Positions 9,180-19,184 of a DNA stretch of 64,000 nucleotides are shown piece after piece. A program made the translations under genes and the position numbers. The notes under the pieces were generated by a model. It was not told the origin of the DNA, searched no databases, and saw only the letters and a list, made by a program, of their open reading frames with translations. Origin of the DNA: Phytopseudomonas seleniipraecipitans (GTDB lineage: Bacteria; Pseudomonadota; Gammaproteobacteria; Pseudomonadales; Pseudomonadaceae). Position 1 is the first letter of the stretch; every line of letters begins with the position of its first letter. Where the stretch lies: assembly GCF_900102335.1 (NCBI RefSeq), contig NZ_FNBM01000003.1, forward strand, positions 437,636 through 501,635, read 5' to 3'.

Positions 9180-10063
9180 ACGGCGAAATTCGGCAGGCTG
9201 TCCACTGGCTGACTGAACTGGAAAGGAATCGACTCGAGCGCCATGCCCACGTTGCGCTGTACCACGAAGTGCAGATGCGGGCCGGTGCTGTTGCCGGTGT
9301 TGCCAGAGCGGGCAATGGATGCACCTGCGGCGATGCGCTGACCCTCGCGTACGCTCACCGAGCCCTGCATCAAGTGCAGATAAACGCCCATGGTGCCGTC
9401 ATCATGGAGGACACGCACGAAGTTGCCCGACGGGTTGTTACCACGCCCGCTCTGCGCGTTTTCGGTTTTCACCACCATACCGCCGCGAGCGGCAACGATG
9501 GGCGTGCCTTCGGGCATGGCGATGTCCATCGCGTAGCGCCCTTTCGGCGTGAAATGGCTGTACTGGCCGTTGGCGCCCTGAGTCAGGCGAAACGGCCCGC
9601 CGCGCCACGGCAGCGGGTAGCTGTTCTGTATCGGCAGCAAGCGCGGGTCACCCAGCGCGTACTTCAGCTTGGGCGTATAACGCAGCGGCTTGGAAGGGTC
9701 GAGCGGTGCCAGGGTAGCTAGACGAATTTCACTGCGCGGCGGTAGTACCCAATTGATCGGCTTGTCCGGCGCGCCACTGGCATTGGCGACCTGCTCCAGC
9801 TTGAGCTCCACCTGAACGGGTGCATACAGGTCGTTGCGCACCAGCAACGTCTCACCGGCGGCATGCTTGCGGGTTTCCAGCTTTACCTGGTTATCGAGTT
9901 TTTCGACCATGCGGTCGCTGAACACGAACACCTTCGCACCGGGCGCAGCCTGATCACTGTAAGTGACCACGCCATTGGCATCGGTGTATTTGTAAACGGT
10001 CACCGCATTGGCCTGACAGGCGAACGCAAAGAGGCCCAGGAGAAGTGAGAAACGCCCTAGCAT
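9167..10063 (-). CDS. Secreted M23-family metallopeptidase with N-terminal DUF4124
   Basis: 298-residue exported protein. A signal peptide (cleavage near QANAV) leads into a DUF4124 segment (VYKYTDANGVVTYSD), then a beta-rich linker, and a C-terminal M23 (LytM-type) domain at about 165-285. Likely zinc ligands are His in YSHFTPKG, Asp in RYAMDIAMPEG and the PHLHF pair. The family cleaves peptidoglycan cross-bridges or activates amidases in the periplasm. The first His lies ten residues before the Asp rather than in HxxxD, an arrangement found in part of the family, so activity is likely but not assured. Confidence 0.82.
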   Translation of the reverse strand: MLGRFSLLLGLFAFACQANAVTVYKYTDANGVVTYSDQAAPGAKVFVFSDRMVEKLDNQVKLETRKHAAGETLLVRNDLYAPVQVELKLEQVANASGAPDKPINWVLPPRSEIRLATLAPLDPSKPLRYTPKLKYALGDPRLLPIQNSYPLPWRGGPFRLTQGANGQYSHFTPKGRYAMDIAMPEGTPIVAARGGMVVKTENAQSGRGNNPSGNFVRVLHDDGTMGVYLHLMQGSVSVREGQRIAAGASIARSGNTGNSTGPHLHFVVQRNVGMALESIPFQFSQPVDSLPNFAVGGE

Positions 10064-10308
10064 ATCGAGTCGATCTGGTTATTAAGTGTTCGGCGAGGCA
10101 AGACTAGCAGCGTCTCGCTGACCGAGCGACTGTCACTGCCGCGCTTTGCGACAACCGGCACAGCCTTGCCATCGCCAGCACGGTATCTGCAGGGGCAGCA
10201 CGCTACGGGGGGAGGTGAGCCGGTCGGCTCATCGAGTCGGCCAGACTGATGCCCAGAAGTACCGGGCTTTCATTCGCAGGCGTGATACGCGAGGGCTGCG
10301 CTGCCGGC

Positions 10309-12330
10309 TTAACCCTGCTCGATATGGTTGCGGCCACTGCGTTTGGCGCGATAGAGCGCCTGGTCGGCGCGTTCGAACACCTGCTCGCTGCGCTCTGCCG
10401 CCACAAACGCGCTGATGCCGCCAGACAGTGTGATGGTCACGCGTTCGCCCTTGAAGTGGAACGGGCAGCTTTCGATCGCCGTGCGCAGCGTTTCGAGCAA
10501 CTTCAAGCCGCCTTCCATGGGCGTGGAGGGGATCAGCAGCACGAACTCCTCGCCGCCGAAGCGGGCGATGAAATCGGTCTTGCGCAGACGTTTGAACAGC
10601 TCGCCGGCGATGATCTTCAGCACCTTGTCGCCGGCCAGGTGGCCGAAGTCATCGTTGATGCGCTTGAAGTGATCAATATCCAGCACCGCCAGCAGCAAGT
10701 CGCCGCCGTAACGCTGCCAGCGCGCCAGTTCGAGATCCAGGCGTTCCGTCCAGGCGGCTCGGTTGGGCAAACCGGTCAGGGGGTCTAACAGCGCCTTTTG
10801 CCGCTGCTCTTCCAGATGGTCGCGAAAGCCCTTGGCCTCCAATTCCATGCTCGCTACCCGCTCGACCAGCGTCTGCAGCCGCTCACCGACTTGCTGCTCA
10901 CGCTCGTCGCGCTGGTGCTGATATTGCGCCATGGTGCCGAGCAGACCGCTGAGACGGTCCTCGACCAGGCTTTTCAGGCTGTCGAGATCGCTCGCTTCCT
11001 GCACGCTGCTGTGCAACCCGTCGACCTGCTGACGCAGCTCGATGTCCAGGCTGCGCGCGGCATCGGCCGAGTCGACATAGTTGGTATGCACCTCCTGCAG
11101 GCTGCCCTGGAAAGCCGCCAGGCGCTCGTTGAGCTGCTTGAGGTAGCCTTCGAATTCACGCTGGCCCACATCGGCGATCGCCAGCATCAGCACGCCGAAA
11201 TCATCCAGTACGGGCACCAGCTCATACATGTTCAGGCCAGCTGTGATGCGCTGGCGCAGCACATCGGCCTGAGCCTGATGCCGTTCGGGCAGCGGCAGCT
11301 CTTCCAGCAAGCCCAGCAGGCTGCTTTCGACGTGGCTGGCGATGGCGCTGTAACCAGGCTCCGGCGCAGGCGGCAGGGCATAGTCGGGATCAGCCTGCAG
11401 AAGCGCCTCTGAGACTGCAGGCTCTTCTACCGTAACCGTAACCGTATCCGGTGCGGTTGCTTCTGTTTCTACTGCTATCTCTTCTGCGGTGTCTGTCTCT
11501 GCGCCTGGAGTGACGAGCTTAAGCGCTGGCTTCTCTACAGCGGTCGGCATCAATAACGACGACGGCAATGGCAGGCTATCCAGCAACACCGCACCGTTGG
11601 CAGCCGCCGGGCTGGTCGCGGTGCAGGCAGGCTCGAGCAGCGGCGGCTGCGGCAAGGGCTCGGCGACTGCGCCAAGGGCCGATTCCGGTGCCGTCGGCTG
11701 CTCCGCCACTACAGTGGGCGCGTTGTAGGGCTCGAGCGTTTCCGCTGCGGGTAGCGTTTCTACAGCTGCCTCTGCGGCCGAATCCGCAGGCGTAGGCGAA
11801 TTCGCTGGATCGCGGCTGCCAAATAGGCGCTCGATAAAGCCTGGCCGCTCCACCTGCTCCGCTCCCAGCACAGCCAGCGCCTGCTGCTGCAACTGGCTCA
11901 GTTCGGCTAATAGAGCGGGCAACTCGCGCGACTGCCGCGAGCGCTCATCGACCTGTTTGGCGTAGCGTTTCAGCGGTTTGCGCACGTCGCTCGGCAAGTC
12001 CATTTTCAGCAACTGCGCGACCAGATTCGACAGACCGCTGGCTACCTGCTCGACCCGCTGCTGGCGACGCTGCTCGGAGTCCAGCACGGTTTTTTCCAGA
12101 CGCGGAATCAGCGCACTGAGGCCCGCGTCCATATCGTCACGGCGAAGAATTTCGCGCAGGTCGTGCATGCACTGATCGACCGCCTTGTCCGCACCCTCGG
12201 CCGCCAGGCTGCTGCGCACCAAGCCTCGTCGCAGCAAGTCGATGCGCGCATCGAAGCGGCGCTCCAGTTTCTCCTGCTGCTCAAGGTTGGAGAGGTATTT
12301 CTCGCGCCAGCGCTGGGCGTCGTCGGCCAT
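10309..12330 (-). CDS. dgcH: Diguanylate cyclase (DgcH-like)
   Basis: 673-residue cytoplasmic protein that should make cyclic di-GMP. The N-terminal 170 residues are helical and charged, about 175-330 is an Ala/Pro/Glu-rich low-complexity linker, a second helical coiled-coil region runs to about 500, and the GGDEF domain is C-terminal. The active-site motif is GGEEF near residue 590 and an RxxD inhibitory site (RKTD) lies five residues before it, so product inhibition is expected. Its stop is followed by an intergenic stretch, and it is the last gene of a run with the EEP-family protein, as at the P. aeruginosa dgcH (PA5487) locus beside dsbA and cytochrome c4. Confidence 0.88.
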   Translation of the reverse strand: MADDAQRWREKYLSNLEQQEKLERRFDARIDLLRRGLVRSSLAAEGADKAVDQCMHDLREILRRDDMDAGLSALIPRLEKTVLDSEQRRQQRVEQVASGLSNLVAQLLKMDLPSDVRKPLKRYAKQVDERSRQSRELPALLAELSQLQQQALAVLGAEQVERPGFIERLFGSRDPANSPTPADSAAEAAVETLPAAETLEPYNAPTVVAEQPTAPESALGAVAEPLPQPPLLEPACTATSPAAANGAVLLDSLPLPSSLLMPTAVEKPALKLVTPGAETDTAEEIAVETEATAPDTVTVTVEEPAVSEALLQADPDYALPPAPEPGYSAIASHVESSLLGLLEELPLPERHQAQADVLRQRITAGLNMYELVPVLDDFGVLMLAIADVGQREFEGYLKQLNERLAAFQGSLQEVHTNYVDSADAARSLDIELRQQVDGLHSSVQEASDLDSLKSLVEDRLSGLLGTMAQYQHQRDEREQQVGERLQTLVERVASMELEAKGFRDHLEEQRQKALLDPLTGLPNRAAWTERLDLELARWQRYGGDLLLAVLDIDHFKRINDDFGHLAGDKVLKIIAGELFKRLRKTDFIARFGGEEFVLLIPSTPMEGGLKLLETLRTAIESCPFHFKGERVTITLSGGISAFVAAERSEQVFERADQALYRAKRSGRNHIEQG

Positions 12331-12332
12331 GC

Positions 12333-13196
12333 TCAGGGTTCCTGTACAAGGGGCGGCAACGGCGGTGCGAAGGAGTTGGGCAGACGGATTTCCACGGCCA
12401 CCGGCAGGTGATCCGAGATCGGCTGGGCCAGCACCTGAAAGCGCTCGAGCTCCAGGCCAGGGCTGAGCAGAATATGATCGAGACAGCGCTGTGGACGCCA
12501 GCTCGGAAAGGTCGCTTCGACCTGTGGCGCAATCAGGCCAAGGTCGCGCAGCGGCGAATTTTCCAGCAGATCGTTGGCGTGAGTGTTCATGTCACCCATG
12601 AGGATCTGGTGGCGGTAGCCACTGATCAGCTCGCGGATGTAGGCCAATTGCCGGGTGCGCGTACGCGGCCCGAGCGCCAGGTGCATCATCACCACGGCAA
12701 TGGCATCGTCGCCTTCACCGATGCGCAGCAGAATCGCGCCGCGGCCGGCAGGACCTGGCAGCGGGTGATCCTCCAGCTGCGTCGGTCGCAGGCGGCTGAG
12801 CAGCCCGTTGCTGTGCTGGCCGAAACGGCCGAGATTGCGGTTGAGCTGTTGATACCAGTAGGGGAATGCACCCAGGCGGGCCAGGTGTTCGATCTGGTTG
12901 ACGAAACCGGAGCGCACGCTGCCGCCATCGGCTTCCTGCAGGGCGACAATATCGTAGTCACCGAGCAGATCACCGATGCGCTGCAAATTACCGGCACGCC
13001 CCTGGTGCGGCAGCAGATGTTGCCAGCCGCGGGTCAGATAATGGTGATAGCGCTCGGTGCTGATGCCGACTTGAATGTTGAAACTGAGCAGACGCAGGCG
13101 CCCGTTTTCCGGCCAGTCGCCTTGCGGGGTGCAGTCCGGGTTGACCTGTGGATCACACAGGCCAGCCTGACGAGGCATTGAACGGCGGCGCAACAT
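12333..13196 (-). CDS. Endonuclease/exonuclease/phosphatase family protein
   Basis: 287-residue EEP-fold protein with the motifs [20 protein letters not shown] (metal Glu), [17 protein letters not shown] (Asp-Asn) and ISDHLPV (Asp-His) in order. It lacks a clear signal peptide. It ends two bases before the diguanylate cyclase gene starts, so the two are almost certainly co-transcribed and perhaps translationally coupled; a shared role is unproven. It is only distantly similar to the other EEP protein at 8367-9110. Confidence 0.82.
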   Translation of the reverse strand: MLRRRSMPRQAGLCDPQVNPDCTPQGDWPENGRLRLLSFNIQVGISTERYHHYLTRGWQHLLPHQGRAGNLQRIGDLLGDYDIVALQEADGGSVRSGFVNQIEHLARLGAFPYWYQQLNRNLGRFGQHSNGLLSRLRPTQLEDHPLPGPAGRGAILLRIGEGDDAIAVVMMHLALGPRTRTRQLAYIRELISGYRHQILMGDMNTHANDLLENSPLRDLGLIAPQVEATFPSWRPQRCLDHILLSPGLELERFQVLAQPISDHLPVAVEIRLPNSFAPPLPPLVQEP

Positions 13197-13220
13197 GGCA
13201 AGGCGCTCCGTAAGGGCCGT

Positions 13221-13850
13221 TTACTTGGCTTCGCGCTCTTTGGCGATCAGGTGGTCGGCGACTTGCAGTGTCTGCTCCGGGCCGCCCGAGCTGGAGATAT
13301 CGAAACGGTATTTGCCGTTGACGATCATCACCGGTACGCCATTGATCTGGTAGGCCATGGCCAGCTTTTTGGCTTTTTCCATCTGGCTCTTCACGCCAAA
13401 GGAATTGAAGGCCTTGAGGAAGGCATCGCGGTCGATATCCTGGGTGACCAGGAAATCTGCCATTTCTTCTGGAGTGGCCAGCTTGCGGCCTTCCTGGTGA
13501 ATGGCGCGGAATACCGCGTCGTGCACCTTGTGCTCGACTTTCATGCTTTCCAGAGTGATGAACATCTGACCGTGGGCGTTCCATACGCCGCCGAACAAGG
13601 CAGGGATGCGCACGAAGTTGACATCACTCGGCAGCTTCTCGACCCACGGGTTCAGCGTAGGTTCGAACTGGTAGCAATGCGGGCAGCCATACCAGAACAG
13701 CTCCACGACTTCGATCTTGCCGGGTTTGGAAATCGGTACTGGATTGCTCAGCTCGACATACTGCTTGCCGGCTTCGATCTCGGCGGCATGAGCTGCAACA
13801 CCGAACAGGCTGGCACCGGCCAGAACCGCGGAAAGGATCAGATTACGCAT
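13221..13850 (-). CDS. dsbA: Periplasmic thiol:disulfide oxidoreductase DsbA
   Basis: 209-residue thioredoxin-fold protein that introduces disulfides into exported proteins. A signal peptide (cleavage near AHAAE) is followed by the active site CPHC in ELFWYGCPHCYQFEP, and the cis-Pro segment GVPVMIVNGKYRF near residue 175. Length matches Pseudomonas DsbA1. It precedes the EEP/dgcH pair and follows cytochrome c4 on the same strand, with a strong hairpin between it and cytochrome c4. Confidence 0.96.
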   Translation of the reverse strand: MRNLILSAVLAGASLFGVAAHAAEIEAGKQYVELSNPVPISKPGKIEVVELFWYGCPHCYQFEPTLNPWVEKLPSDVNFVRIPALFGGVWNAHGQMFITLESMKVEHKVHDAVFRAIHQEGRKLATPEEMADFLVTQDIDRDAFLKAFNSFGVKSQMEKAKKLAMAYQINGVPVMIVNGKYRFDISSSGGPEQTLQVADHLIAKEREAK

Positions 13851-13940
13851 GCATGACTCCTAGCTATGATGGTGCTGCGGACAGCTTCGGTTCGACTGAG
13901 TCGCTACCCGGCAGGTTCCCTCCATTGTAGCGGGCTCGCC

Positions 13941-13975
13941 AACGAAAAAGGGTGGCCACGCCACCCTTTTTCGTT
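13941..13975 (-). terminator. Strong intrinsic terminator between cytochrome c4 and dsbA
   Basis: A perfect 15-base stem (13941-13955 with 13961-13975, loop CCACG) flanked by A5 and T5 runs. It lies 28 bases after the cytochrome c4 stop and would work in both directions. Confidence 0.9.
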
Positions 13976-14002
13976 TCCGGTATGCAGAGGCCGATCGACG
14001 AG

Positions 14003-14608
14003 TCAATGCAGGCCTTGGATGTACGCCGCCAGCGCTTCGATATCCTTGTTGCTGAGCTTGGCGGCGATGTCGCGCATGATCATGCTGTCGCCGTCATTAC
14101 TGCGCTCGCCCTCACGAAAGGCGGTCAACTGCTTGGCGGTGTAGTCCGCGTGCTGACCACCCAGATGGGGATAGCCGGCAGTCGCAATGCCGCTGCCATC
14201 GGGTGAATGGCAACCCATGCAAGCCGGCATGCCCTCCGCCAGTTTACCGCCCCGGAACAAGTCTTCACCGCGCTCGACCAGCGTCGGGTCAGCAGCACCG
14301 ATGATGGTTTTTTGAGCGGCATAGTAAGCAGCGATATCGGCCATATCCTGATCACTGAGCGGATCGAGCATGCCGGTCATCTCCACCACCGGCCGCGCGC
14401 CGGATTTGATGTCCTGCATCTGCTTGAGCAGATAGCGCTCCCCCTGGCCGGCGAGCTTGGGAAAGTTCGCCACCGGGCTGTTGCCATCCACGCCATGACA
14501 CGCGCCGCAAACGATGGTCTTCGCCTGCCCTGCCGCAGGGTCACCAGCGGCCTGGACAGCGCCGATGAGGCCCAGGCACAACAGCAGACTCACGATTATT
14601 TTGTTCAT
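14003..14608 (-). CDS. Dihaem cytochrome c4
   Basis: 201-residue periplasmic electron carrier with a signal peptide (cleavage near VQAAG) and two haem-binding CxxCH motifs, CGACH near residue 35 and CMGCH near residue 131, in two similar halves. Each half has a later Met (for example VVEMTGML and SMIMRDI) that can be the sixth ligand. It feeds terminal oxidases in Pseudomonas. The gene order cytochrome c4 - dsbA - EEP - dgcH is that of the P. aeruginosa PA5490-PA5487 block. Confidence 0.93.
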   Translation of the reverse strand: MNKIIVSLLLCLGLIGAVQAAGDPAAGQAKTIVCGACHGVDGNSPVANFPKLAGQGERYLLKQMQDIKSGARPVVEMTGMLDPLSDQDMADIAAYYAAQKTIIGAADPTLVERGEDLFRGGKLAEGMPACMGCHSPDGSGIATAGYPHLGGQHADYTAKQLTAFREGERSNDGDSMIMRDIAAKLSNKDIEALAAYIQGLH

Positions 14609-15009
14609 CAGCTAATCCAAGTACGGCCAAGAAAAGAGTTCTGAGCGAGGTATCCCCATCGCGACGAGCCCGCCGTAAACGTACCCCGCGTACCCGCAAT
14701 CGGGCCGAGGCGTCGACCGGGTATTCCATGATTGCTCAGCACAGCGGCGCCGATAATGACTGGCATCAATCCCTTGGCAGATCGCAAGCAATACGCTGCC
14801 CCAGGCAGAGCCGAGGCTGGCGGCACGCGCTGCGGGCGCCACGTTAACGCAGCAAGGGCGCGTTAATACATCGATAAAAGGAGCCCATCGTATCTGCGCG
14901 TTACCCGCCTGCCTACTTGGCCAGGCCGCTTCGACAGGCTGCGCGGATTGCCAGGCCGGGCGACGCTGCGGGACAATCCGCGCCGATTCAAGCCAGCGGA
15001 CCGCACGCC
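14609..15009. other. 401-base divergent intergenic region
   Basis: This region lies between the divergent cytochrome c4 and HAD genes and must hold both promoters. The one clear structure is an imperfect dyad, GTTAACGC at 14843 and GCGTTAAT at 14860, close to the AT-rich spot at 14862-14880, which could be an operator. A minus-strand open frame (14612-14842) has no recognisable protein features. I see no convincing small RNA. Confidence 0.5.
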
Positions 15010-15657
15010 ATGCAGCAGAACACCGTACTTTTCGATCTCGACGGCACCCTGACCGACCCGCGCGAGGGCATCACCCGTTCGGTGCAGTACGCGCTGGCGC
15101 AACTGGATATCCATGAGCCCGATCTGGTCGCGCTCGAACACTTCATCGGCCCGCCGCTTTTGCAATGCTTCATGCAGACCTACAGCCTGAGCGAGCCCCG
15201 CGCCTGGGACGCCGTCAACCATTACCGGGTGCGTTTTCGCGAGGTAGGCCTGTACGAGAATCAGCTCTTCGAAGGCATCATCGAGCTGTTGCAGTTGCTG
15301 GGCGAACAAGGCCGCACCTTGTATATCGCGACCAGCAAACCGACGGTGTTCGCCGTGGAGATCGCCCGGCACTTCGACTTCGGGCGCTACTTCAAGGGCA
15401 TTTACGGCAGTGAACTGGATGGCACCCGCACCAACAAGGTCGAGCTGATCAAGCACCTGCTCGAGCAGGAAGGCCTTGAGCCCAGCGACACATTGATGAT
15501 CGGCGACCGTAAGCACGACCTGATCGGCGCCCACAGCAACGGCCTGAACGCGGTAGCGGTGGGATATGGTTTCGGTAGCCTGGAAGAGCTCAGCGGCGAG
15601 CGGCCGGCCCACCATTTTCAGACCCTGACGCAGCTGCGTCACGCCTTCGCGCGCTAG
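15010..15657 (+). CDS. HAD-superfamily hydrolase (phosphoglycolate phosphatase-like)
   Basis: 215-residue HAD subfamily IA phosphatase. Motif I is VLFDLDGTLTDP at the start, motif II lies in YIATSKPT, the Lys motif is near TNKVELIKHLL, and motif IV is MIGDRKHDLIGA. The cap domain is helical. Such enzymes dephosphorylate phosphoglycolate or nucleotides; the substrate cannot be assigned. The ATG at 15010 is placed directly before motif I; an earlier in-frame start at 14917 adds a proline/arginine-rich stretch with no family match. Confidence 0.85.
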   Translation: MQQNTVLFDLDGTLTDPREGITRSVQYALAQLDIHEPDLVALEHFIGPPLLQCFMQTYSLSEPRAWDAVNHYRVRFREVGLYENQLFEGIIELLQLLGEQGRTLYIATSKPTVFAVEIARHFDFGRYFKGIYGSELDGTRTNKVELIKHLLEQEGLEPSDTLMIGDRKHDLIGAHSNGLNAVAVGYGFGSLEELSGERPAHHFQTLTQLRHAFAR

Positions 15658-15675
15658 CTGCAGCGGCGCTTGCCG

Positions 15676-15927
15676 CTACATCATCCGCGAACCGATTAGG
15701 TCGTTGCGCTGATAGATCACCTTGCGGCTAGCGTTGTCGCACGTGCCGATGACCATGCTGTCGTCCTCGACTTCCTCGTTCGGCACGATTTCCAGGGTAT
15801 AGCTGGTCACGCCGGCTGCCTGGATCTTCACCTCGATTTCCTGCTTGAGCTCCTCGCACGACTTGGGCGCGGCCCAGGCATTACTCATCAGGCCGAGCAC
15901 CAGCATCACCGCCGTCAAACCTTTCAT
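15676..15927 (-). CDS. DUF1161 small periplasmic protein
   Basis: 83-residue protein with a signal peptide (cleavage near AWAAP) and a mature domain with two cysteines (SCEELKQEI and GTCDNA) that probably form a disulfide after DsbA action. Function of the family is unknown. GAGGAAG lies upstream of the ATG at 15927, which is preceded by an in-frame GTG. A close relative is encoded at 19335-19556, with the same CEELK...KIQA.GV.SYTLE...YQRN pattern. Confidence 0.85.
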   Translation of the reverse strand: MKGLTAVMLVLGLMSNAWAAPKSCEELKQEIEVKIQAAGVTSYTLEIVPNEEVEDDSMVIGTCDNASRKVIYQRNDLIGSRMM

Positions 15928-16004
15928 CACGACTTCCTCTGTGTGTTGTTAATAGCGACTGTTGGCTTGCAGCAACACAGCTTGCGCCGTCGTGTCACCA
16001 GCCT

Positions 16005-17081
16005 CTAGTTTCGGACAGCGTCCAGCGCTTGCAGTTGTATAAGCCGTTTCGCTTCTGGCAGGGCGCCCAGCTCGGCCACTCGCAGGTAGAAGGTTGGCCA
16101 GTCGCCGCCAACCTCGTCGAACAGCGTGGCGAATGCCGCCACCCAGCGGTCATAGAGGCCGAAGGGCAGCATTTTGGCGTTGTTAAGCGGCCCGTTTATC
16201 CAGCCATCGTAGTAGCCCACGCCCTGCCAGTGCGTGGCCTTTAGCTGTTGGTAGTCGCGGCGCAGACGGTCGAACTCGGCCTGCTTGCCGGCACGCATTG
16301 CTTCGTCGCTCAGGCCGCTGGCGTACAGCGCTTCCAGGCGTGCGCGGCTGGCCAGCACCAGTTCGCTGAACTGCTCGCGCGGCCTTGGGCCCGCCTCGGT
16401 AGACGCAGGCGAACCGCGTGCGGCATGCCATTCGCGCAGGCCCTGCTGCTCGACGAAGGTGGCGTAAGACTCGTTGAACGCGGTGTCGCCCGCCAAGTAA
16501 TACTGCTGGTGCGCCAACTCGTGGAAGATCACGGCGACCAGGCGCTCATCACTCCAGCGCAGCATGGTGTTGAGGATCGGATCATCGAACCAGCCCAGCG
16601 TCGAGTAAGCCTCAACGCCGCCCAGATAGGTATCCAACCCTTGCGCGTTTAGCAACGCCGCCGCCCCGCGGGCACGGCCCTGCTCATAGAACCCGCGATA
16701 AGCCACGCACCCGGCAATCGGGAAGCAGTGCAGCTGCGGCTTGAGGGAAAACTCCGGCGTGGCGAACAGGTTCCAGACCACAAATGGCCGTTGCAGGTCG
16801 GCATACACGCGGTAACTGCGATTGTCCGGCAGCCCCAGCTGCTCACTGGCAAAACGGCGCGCCTGCTGTGATAGCGCCAGGCGCTGGCGCAATTGCGGCG
16901 CTGTCGAGGGATCGTCGATCACCGCCTGCACTGGCTGCCGCGCCTGCAAGAGCTGCAGTTGCCCGCGGGCCAGTTGCCCGTAGTAATCCACGGTGCTACA
17001 GCCCGTCAGCAGCAGACAGAACAGGGGAACCGCCGCGCGGCGCGTCAGGTCGACAAGAAAGGAGGTGCAAGACTCGTGCAT
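16005..17081 (-). CDS. Putative lipoprotein zinc aminopeptidase
   Basis: 358-residue envelope protein of the family annotated as putative aminopeptidase (PF10023). A lipobox (LLLTGCST, Cys near residue 28) ends the signal peptide, so the product is probably lipid-anchored. The gluzincin motif HELAHQ lies near residue 189, with a downstream NESYATFVE supplying a likely third ligand. A conserved aromatic motif (FYEQGRARG) and GGVEAYSTLGWFDDP precede the zinc site. The start at 17081 keeps the positively charged N-region. The substrate is unknown. Confidence 0.8.
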   Translation of the reverse strand: MHESCTSFLVDLTRRAAVPLFCLLLTGCSTVDYYGQLARGQLQLLQARQPVQAVIDDPSTAPQLRQRLALSQQARRFASEQLGLPDNRSYRVYADLQRPFVVWNLFATPEFSLKPQLHCFPIAGCVAYRGFYEQGRARGAAALLNAQGLDTYLGGVEAYSTLGWFDDPILNTMLRWSDERLVAVIFHELAHQQYYLAGDTAFNESYATFVEQQGLREWHAARGSPASTEAGPRPREQFSELVLASRARLEALYASGLSDEAMRAGKQAEFDRLRRDYQQLKATHWQGVGYYDGWINGPLNNAKMLPFGLYDRWVAAFATLFDEVGGDWPTFYLRVAELGALPEAKRLIQLQALDAVRN

Positions 17082-17185
17082 GGCATCGTCATGTGAGGGG
17101 TCAACGCCTCATCCTACCGCGAAGTCGCGGCTGCTTTGCGCGATACTGCAGCACCTTCAGTATGCGCTTCATGGGAGATATCACG

Positions 17186-17605
17186 ATGCGCCAGCCCCTT
17201 ATGCTCGCCAGCCTGCTGATGCTCGGCGCATGCGCCTCGCCGCTGCCCGCCGTCGACCCGAACATGGCATGGGTCGACCTCAAAGGTGAAGGCATCGACC
17301 TGTTGATGGCCGAGCGCCTGGACCGCAAGCGCGTCAACGACGGACGTTACTTTCAGGTCACGCCTGGCGCGCATGAGCTGGAGATGCGTTTCAGCTTCGA
17401 AATCAGTGGTGGAGGTGGCGCGTCACTGATGTCCGAGCCCCAGCAGCTGACCTGTGACATTCGCATTCGCTACGATGATTTCAAGGCGGGAGAACGCTAC
17501 AGCATCGAGGCTCGCCCGGTCACGATGCGCGGCCACGCGACGCTCTACGACGCCGAGCGCAATGTGCTGGCGCGCGGCAAGAACCTGCGCTGCGGCAGTT
17601 TCTGA
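17186..17605 (+). CDS. Small lipoprotein, function unknown
   Basis: 139-residue protein whose signal peptide ends in a lipobox (MLGACASP, Cys near residue 15). The mature part has a compact beta-rich pattern (GRYFQVTPGAHELEMRFSFE) as in short polysaccharide- or stress-related lipoproteins, with two Cys (LTCDIRIRY and LRCGSF). GGAG precedes the ATG at 17186; an earlier ATG at 17162 adds eight residues. It diverges from the lipoprotein peptidase gene and converges on osmC. Confidence 0.72.
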   Translation: MRQPLMLASLLMLGACASPLPAVDPNMAWVDLKGEGIDLLMAERLDRKRVNDGRYFQVTPGAHELEMRFSFEISGGGGASLMSEPQQLTCDIRIRYDDFKAGERYSIEARPVTMRGHATLYDAERNVLARGKNLRCGSF

Positions 17606-17623
17606 TCAGAGGGGGAAACCAAA

Positions 17624-17647
17624 CCGCCGCGACGGGCGTCGCGGCGG
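17624..17647. terminator. Bidirectional hairpin between convergent genes
   Basis: A perfect ten-base GC-rich stem (CCGCCGCGAC / GTCGCGGCGG, loop GGGC) lies between the lipoprotein stop (17605) and the osmC stop (17669). Only a short T run follows on the plus strand. Confidence 0.6.
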
Positions 17648-17668
17648 CAAAGCTTTTCTAGAAGCCGA

Positions 17669-18094
17669 TCAGGCCTCCAGCACTACTTCCAGGGTGATTT
17701 CCGCGTTCAGCACCTTGGAAACCGGGCAGCCGGTTTTGGCCGTTTCCACGGCTTTCTCGAACGCCGCACGATCGGCGCCAGGCACCTTGGCCTTCAGGGA
17801 CAAGTGAACGGCAGTGATGGCAAAACCGCCATCCTGCTTGTCGAGGGTGACCTCGGCCTTGGTGTCGATGCTCTCGGCAGTCATGCCCGCCTCGCCCAGC
17901 TCCTTGGACAGCGCCATAGAGAAACAACCGGCGTGCGCAGCGCCAATCAGCTCTTCCGGGTTGGTACCCGGCTCGTTTTCAAACCGGGTATTGAAGCCAT
18001 AAGGCTGCGCGGAAAGTGCACCGCTCTGGGTGGAGATTGTGCCTTTGCCGTCTTTGATGCCGCCCTGCCAATGGGCCGATGCTGTCTTCTTCAT
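17669..18094 (-). CDS. osmC: Organic hydroperoxide reductase, OsmC family
   Basis: 141-residue peroxiredoxin-like protein that reduces organic hydroperoxides. The two catalytic cysteines are in AAHAGCFSMAL (near residue 59) and TGCPVSKVL (near 125), and the segment GTNPEELIGAAHAG is characteristic of OsmC rather than Ohr. AGGAGC precedes the ATG at 18094. In many bacteria osmC is induced by osmotic and stationary-phase stress; no such promoter is evident here. Confidence 0.92.
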   Translation of the reverse strand: MKKTASAHWQGGIKDGKGTISTQSGALSAQPYGFNTRFENEPGTNPEELIGAAHAGCFSMALSKELGEAGMTAESIDTKAEVTLDKQDGGFAITAVHLSLKAKVPGADRAAFEKAVETAKTGCPVSKVLNAEITLEVVLEA

Positions 18095-18188
18095 CTCATG
18101 CTCCTGTTGATGAGGGGTACAGAGTTCAGAGAGACAGCGGCCCGGCAAGTTCGAGTTTTTTGGAAATCACAGCGGCGCAGCAGCGAAA

Positions 18189-19184
18189 TCAGCGCAGCCC
18201 GGCGAGAATGTCGAAGGCATGCAAACGGTCAGCGAAATCGTAATGGTCGCAGGTGAAGATCAGCTCGTCGGCCTGGGTCTGCTCGAGCAGCACCTCCAAC
18301 CGTGCACGAATCTTCTCCGGCCCGCCGATTACCGCCATACCGAGGAAGCTGCCGACCGCATCGCGCTCGTGAGGCAACCACAATCCTTCCATCGACTCCA
18401 CCGGTGGGCGCTGTACCAGGCTCTGGCCGCGGATCAGCGAGAGAATGCGCTGGTAAGCCGAGGTCGCCAGATGCTGAGCCTGCTCGTCTGTGTCGGCGGC
18501 CATCAGCGGTACGCCAAGCATTACATAGGGCTTGTCGAGCACCTCGGACGGCTTGAAGGCATTGCGGTAGACGCGAATGGCCTCGTGCACGTAGCGCGGT
18601 GCGAAATGCGAGGCGAAGGCGTAAGGCAAGCCACGTTCACCGGCCAGCTGGGCGCTGAACAGGCTGGAGCCCAGCAGCCAGATCGGTACATTGGTGCCGG
18701 TACCGGGCACGGCGAGCACGCGTTGATCCGGCGTGCGCGGGCCAAGGTAACGCTGCAGCTCGGCGACGTCCTGTGGAAAGTCGTCAGCACTCCCGGAGCG
18801 TTCGCGACGCAGCGCCTGAGCGGTGAACTGATCGGCACCGGGTGCACGACCAAGGCCCAGCTCAATGCGCCCCGGATACAAGGTCGCCAGGGTGCCGAAC
18901 TGCTCGGCAACCACCAAAGGCGCGTGGTTGGGCAGCATCACCCCGCCAGAGCCCAGGCGAATGCGCGAGGTGCCGGCAGCCAGATAGCCCAGCAACACCG
19001 CAGTTGCGGAACTGGCGATACCGTCCATGTTGTGGTGTTCAGCGACCCAGAAGCGATTGAAGTTCAACGACTCGACATGCTGGGCCAGCGCCAGCGAATT
19101 GTGCAGCGCCTGCTGTGCGCTACCAGTGTCGCGGATTGGCGCCAGGTCAAGAACGGAAAAGGGAAGTTTCGCGAGTGCAGTCAT
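18189..19184 (-). CDS. LLM-class flavin-dependent oxidoreductase (luciferase-like)
   Basis: 331-residue FMN-dependent enzyme of the bacterial luciferase-like group. The start FSVLDLAPI, the [26 protein letters not shown] segment and PIWLLGSS are typical of the subfamily that includes E. coli YhbW. These enzymes oxidise small organic substrates with reduced FMN; the substrate is not known. It is monocistronic. Confidence 0.85.
   Translation of the reverse strand: MTALAKLPFSVLDLAPIRDTGSAQQALHNSLALAQHVESLNFNRFWVAEHHNMDGIASSATAVLLGYLAAGTSRIRLGSGGVMLPNHAPLVVAEQFGTLATLYPGRIELGLGRAPGADQFTAQALRRERSGSADDFPQDVAELQRYLGPRTPDQRVLAVPGTGTNVPIWLLGSSLFSAQLAGERGLPYAFASHFAPRYVHEAIRVYRNAFKPSEVLDKPYVMLGVPLMAADTDEQAQHLATSAYQRILSLIRGQSLVQRPPVESMEGLWLPHERDAVGSFLGMAVIGGPEKIRARLEVLLEQTQADELIFTCDHYDFADRLHAFDILAGLR

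Noticed and set aside
14612..14842. Minus-strand open frame upstream of cytochrome c4
   Set aside because: No ribosome binding site, family similarity or regular composition; it occupies the region expected to hold the promoter.
14609..15009. Small RNA of the Spot 42 / ErsA type near the cytochrome c4 locus
   Set aside because: In P. aeruginosa that RNA lies beyond engB, near polA, neither of which is here, and no promoter-to-terminator unit is visible in this gap.
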